From NCBI GenBank assembly GCA_013823505.1, contig PNMH01000123.1, positions 1-8,696 of the forward strand: a DNA stretch of 8,696 nt. The letters run 5' to 3'. Below, one piece after another: positions 5,772 through 8,696 of the stretch (positions are counted from its first letter, which is position 1; every line of letters begins with the position of its first letter). Source of the stretch: Polaromonas sp. GTDB taxonomy: Bacteria; Pseudomonadota; Gammaproteobacteria; Burkholderiales; Burkholderiaceae. The notes under the pieces were generated by a model, which saw only the letters and a list, made by a program, of their open reading frames with translations, searched no databases and was not told the DNA's origin. A program made the translations under genes and the position numbers.

Positions 5772-8696
5772 ATGCTTGCGAAGATCATCGATTGGTCGGG
5801 AAGAAACCGTTTCCTCGTACTGCTGGCGACTTTGTTCGTCATTGTTGGCGGCGTCTATGCTGTGCTCAAAACCCCGCTGGACGCGTTGCCGGACCTGTCT
5901 GACGTTCAGGTTATCGTCTATACCGAGTATCCAGGGCAGGCCCCGCAGGTGGTCGAAGATCAGGTCACGTATCCGCTGACCACGTCCATGTTGTCAGTAC
6001 CCAAGTCCAAGGTGGTGCGGGGCTTCTCCTTCTTTGGCGCCTCGTTCGTCTACATCATCTTCGAGGACGGCACCGACATCTACTGGGCACGCTCGCGCGT
6101 GCTCGAATACCTCAACTTTGCGGCGGGGCGCATGCCCAAAGGCGTGACACCACAGATCGGCCCGGATGCGACGGGCGTGGGCTGGGTCTACCAGTACGCG
6201 CTGCTGGCCAAGGACAAGACCCTGGCCGAACTACGCACGCTGCAGGACTGGTATCTGCGCTATCAGCTCACCAAGGCACACGGCGTAGCAGAGGTTGCAT
6301 CAATCGGCGGGTTTGTGCAGACATACCAGATCACTGTCGATCCGGTGAAACTGCGGGCCTATGGTATTCCTCTGGCTAAGGTTTCGCAGGTAGTGCGCGA
6401 GTCGAATCGCGATGTCGGCGGACGTCTCGTGGAGATGGCCGAGACCGAATACATGGTACGCGGCAGGGGCTACCTTCGAGGCGTGGCCGACATTGAAAAC
6501 CTCGTGGTCAAGGCCGAAAAAGGTACTCCGGTTTTGATCCGAGACATTGCCCGGGTGGAACTGGCGCCGGACGAGCGCCGTGGGCTGACAGAGCTTAACG
6601 GTGAGGGCGAAGTGGTCTCGGGAATCGCCATGTCCCGCTATGGCCAAAACGCGCTGGAGGTGATTCACAACCTCAAGGAAAAGATTGCCGAGGTCTCGAC
6701 AGGCTTGCCGCCGGGCGTCACGATCGAGGCGGTTTACGATCGGTCCGACCTCATCCACCGTGCCATTGACACGCTCAAACGTACTTTGCTGGAGGAGAGC
6801 CTGATCGTCGCGCTTGTCTGCATGGTTTTTCTCATGCACGTCCGCTCGGCGCTGGTGGCCATTTTGATGCTGCCCGTCGGTGTATTGATCGCCTTCATCG
6901 CCATGCGATTGCTGGGCATGAACTCCAACCTGATGAGCCTGGGCGGCATCGCCATCGCTATCGGGGCCATGGTGGATGCTGCAATCGTCATGATCGAGAA
7001 CGCGCATAAGCACGTGGAACGCCTGCCCGCCGACCACAGCAATGCTGAGCGTGTGGAGGCCATGATCGCAGCCTGCAAGGAAGTGGGACCAGCGCTGTTC
7101 TTTTCGCTGCTCATCATCACCGTGTCCTTTCTACCAGTGTTCACTCTGGAATCGCAGGAGGGGCGCCTGTTCTCGCCACTGGCCTACACCAAGACCTTCG
7201 CAATGGCTGGGGCTGCGCTTCTGTCCGTGACGTTGGTGCCGGTACTGATGATGCTGTTCATCCGGGGACGGATCATGCCTGAGTCCCGTAATCCGGTGAA
7301 CCGGTTCCTGATCTGGACCTACCGTCCCATCATTGCCGCTGTAATGCGCTGGAAGAAGCTGACAATTGCTACGTCGCTTCTGGTTCTGGGTGTTTCGATC
7401 TATCCCGCCAGCCAGTTGGGATCCGAGTTCATGCCTACGCTCAACGAAGGCACGCTGTTGTACATGCCCGCGTCGCTGCCAGGCATGTCCATCACCAAGG
7501 CGGCTGAGCTATTGCAAACGCAAAACAAGATCATCAAGAGCTTTCCCGAAGTGGTGTCGGTCTACGGTAAGGCTGGGCGAGCCAATACGGCAACCGATCC
7601 GGCGCCTACCGAGATGTTCGAGACCGTCATCAATCTCAAGCCCGAATCCGAATGGCGCTCGGGCATGACGATGGACAAGCTGATCGCCGAGTTAGACCAG
7701 GCGCTGCAGTTCCCAGGCGTATCCAACGCCTGGACCATGCCCATCAAGGCGCGCATCGACATGCTCTCAACCGGCATCCGTACGCCCATCGGTATCAAGG
7801 TTTTCGGCAAGGATCTGGGCGAAATGGAACGCCTGGCGCGCGAGATTGAAACTGTAGTCAAGCAGGTGCCTGGAACGACCTCCGCGTTCGCCGAGCGCAT
7901 TACCGGCGGCTTCTACCTCAACATCGAGCCCGACCGGGCGCAACTGGCGCGCTACGGACTGGGGGTGGGGGAACTGCAGGACGTCATCGGCACGGCGCTG
8001 GGCGGCGAGATGGTGACGACCACCGTTGAAGGCCGAGAGCGTTTTGGTGTCACGGTGCGTTATCCGCGCGAACTGCGCGCTGACCCACAGCAGATCGCAC
8101 GGGAGGTGCTCGTCCCGACCATGGACGGCGCCATGGTGCCGCTGGGGCAGGTCGCACGCGTTGAGATCGCCAAGGGCGCGCCTGGCATCCGCACGGAAAA
8201 CGCGCTTCTATCAGCCTACATCTTCGTCGACATCCGCGACCGCGATATCGGTGGCTACGTGGCAGACGCCCGCAAAGCCGTGAACGAACAGGTCCAATTC
8301 CCGCCAGGCTACTACGCGACCTGGAGTGGACAGTTTGAATCGATGGAACGTGCGGTGCAGAAGATGAAGGTAGTCATTCCCGTCACCTTGCTTATCATCT
8401 TTCTGCTGCTGTACCTGAACTTCAAGCGCCTGACCGAAACCCTGATCGTCATGCTGTCGGTGCCGTTTGCACTGGTCGGAGGTATCTGGCTCATGTGGTG
8501 GATGGGCTACAACATGTCGGTGGCCGTCGCGGTGGGCTTCATCGCCCTGGCGGGTGTGGCCGCCGAGACCGGGGTGATCATGCTGATCTATCTCGACCAT
8601 GCCTGGGAGGAAATCCAGGCCAAACGCCGCGCTGAAAACAAAGAGCCTAGCGTTGCGGATCTCTATGAAGCCATCATGGAAGGGGCTGTGGAGCGC
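5772..8696 (+). CDS. cusA: CusA-like HME-RND Cu(I)/Ag(I) efflux pump, 3'-truncated by the window end
   Basis: This proton-driven inner-membrane pump takes Cu(I)/Ag(I) from the periplasm (and perhaps the cytoplasm) and drives it through CusB and CusC. The frame is open for 975 codons to the last base; E. coli CusA has 1047, so about 70 residues with the last two helices are missing. Visible helices are TM1 (12-32), TM2-TM6 (about 340-497), TM7 (about 530-546) and TM8-TM10 (about 868-940), with two large periplasmic domains between. TM4 reads GGIAIAIGAMVDAAIVMIEN (391-410), the HME4 signature for monovalent Cu/Ag transporters; Asp402 matches the proton-relay Asp405 of E. coli and Glu932 matches Glu939. 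The three-methionine substrate site is present as Met565, Met615 and Met664, with the same spacing as E. coli Met573/623/672. Relay methionines Met400-Met478 and Met407-Met493 are kept, but the position of E. coli Met271 is Glu268 here. Comparisons with E. coli are from memory of that sequence. Confidence 0.96.
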   Translation, partial: MLAKIIDWSGRNRFLVLLATLFVIVGGVYAVLKTPLDALPDLSDVQVIVYTEYPGQAPQVVEDQVTYPLTTSMLSVPKSKVVRGFSFFGASFVYIIFEDGTDIYWARSRVLEYLNFAAGRMPKGVTPQIGPDATGVGWVYQYALLAKDKTLAELRTLQDWYLRYQLTKAHGVAEVASIGGFVQTYQITVDPVKLRAYGIPLAKVSQVVRESNRDVGGRLVEMAETEYMVRGRGYLRGVADIENLVVKAEKGTPVLIRDIARVELAPDERRGLTELNGEGEVVSGIAMSRYGQNALEVIHNLKEKIAEVSTGLPPGVTIEAVYDRSDLIHRAIDTLKRTLLEESLIVALVCMVFLMHVRSALVAILMLPVGVLIAFIAMRLLGMNSNLMSLGGIAIAIGAMVDAAIVMIENAHKHVERLPADHSNAERVEAMIAACKEVGPALFFSLLIITVSFLPVFTLESQEGRLFSPLAYTKTFAMAGAALLSVTLVPVLMMLFIRGRIMPESRNPVNRFLIWTYRPIIAAVMRWKKLTIATSLLVLGVSIYPASQLGSEFMPTLNEGTLLYMPASLPGMSITKAAELLQTQNKIIKSFPEVVSVYGKAGRANTATDPAPTEMFETVINLKPESEWRSGMTMDKLIAELDQALQFPGVSNAWTMPIKARIDMLSTGIRTPIGIKVFGKDLGEMERLAREIETVVKQVPGTTSAFAERITGGFYLNIEPDRAQLARYGLGVGELQDVIGTALGGEMVTTTVEGRERFGVTVRYPRELRADPQQIAREVLVPTMDGAMVPLGQVARVEIAKGAPGIRTENALLSAYIFVDIRDRDIGGYVADARKAVNEQVQFPPGYYATWSGQFESMERAVQKMKVVIPVTLLIIFLLLYLNFKRLTETLIVMLSVPFALVGGIWLMWWMGYNMSVAVAVGFIALAGVAAETGVIMLIYLDHAWEEIQAKRRAENKEPSVADLYEAIMEGAVER

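Noticed and set aside
6300..7037. 245-codon minus-strand frame inside cusA
   Set aside because: It is antisense to the intact pump gene, and its His/Asp/Gln-rich translation has no recognisable fold.

Overview
The window holds part of a copper/silver efflux locus, with every gene on the + strand. The base composition is GC-rich, the intergenic gaps are short, and the gene set (P1B-1 ATPase, SRPBCC protein, DUF2789 protein, then an outer-membrane factor, adaptor and RND pump) fits a Gram-negative proteobacterium. Burkholderiales (Comamonas/Acidovorax/Delftia/Cupriavidus-like) is my best guess. That guess rests on gene content and codon style, not on a marker gene.

Layout: (1) 1-1875, the 3' part of a Cu(I)/Ag(I)-exporting P1B-type ATPase that enters from outside the window. 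(2) 1877-2380, an SRPBCC-fold protein of unknown role, one base after the ATPase stop. (3) 2381-2635, a 255-bp non-coding gap. It holds a weak hairpin, a GATTAC-N6-GTAATC inverted repeat resembling the DNA sites of heavy-metal response regulators (CusR/CopR type), a 12-bp perfect palindrome, and the leader of the next operon. (4) 2636-2881, a small DUF2789-family protein. (5) 2881-4155, a CusC-like outer-membrane factor. (6) 4152-5756, a CusB-like adaptor carrying an N-terminal Met-rich metal-binding segment and a C-terminal CusF-like domain. (7) 5772-8696, a CusA-like HME-RND pump cut by the window end after 975 codons.

How the parts fit: the ATPase moves Cu(I)/Ag(I) from cytoplasm to periplasm. 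The CusF-like domain on the adaptor can pick the ion up there and pass it to CusB/CusA, and the CusCBA complex expels it through the outer membrane. The genes from DUF2789 to cusA are tightly coupled (TGATG overlap, ATGA overlap, 15-bp gap) and are probably one transcript from the promoter region in the 2.4-2.6 kb gap. The regulator itself is not in the window.

The core transport system is a known type. The less explained parts are the two accessory proteins (SRPBCC and DUF2789), the CusB-CusF fusion, the loss of the lipoprotein Cys in CusC, and an apparent Met-to-Glu change at one CusA methionine-pair position. I saw no RNA genes, insertion sequences, CRISPR arrays or long repeats.
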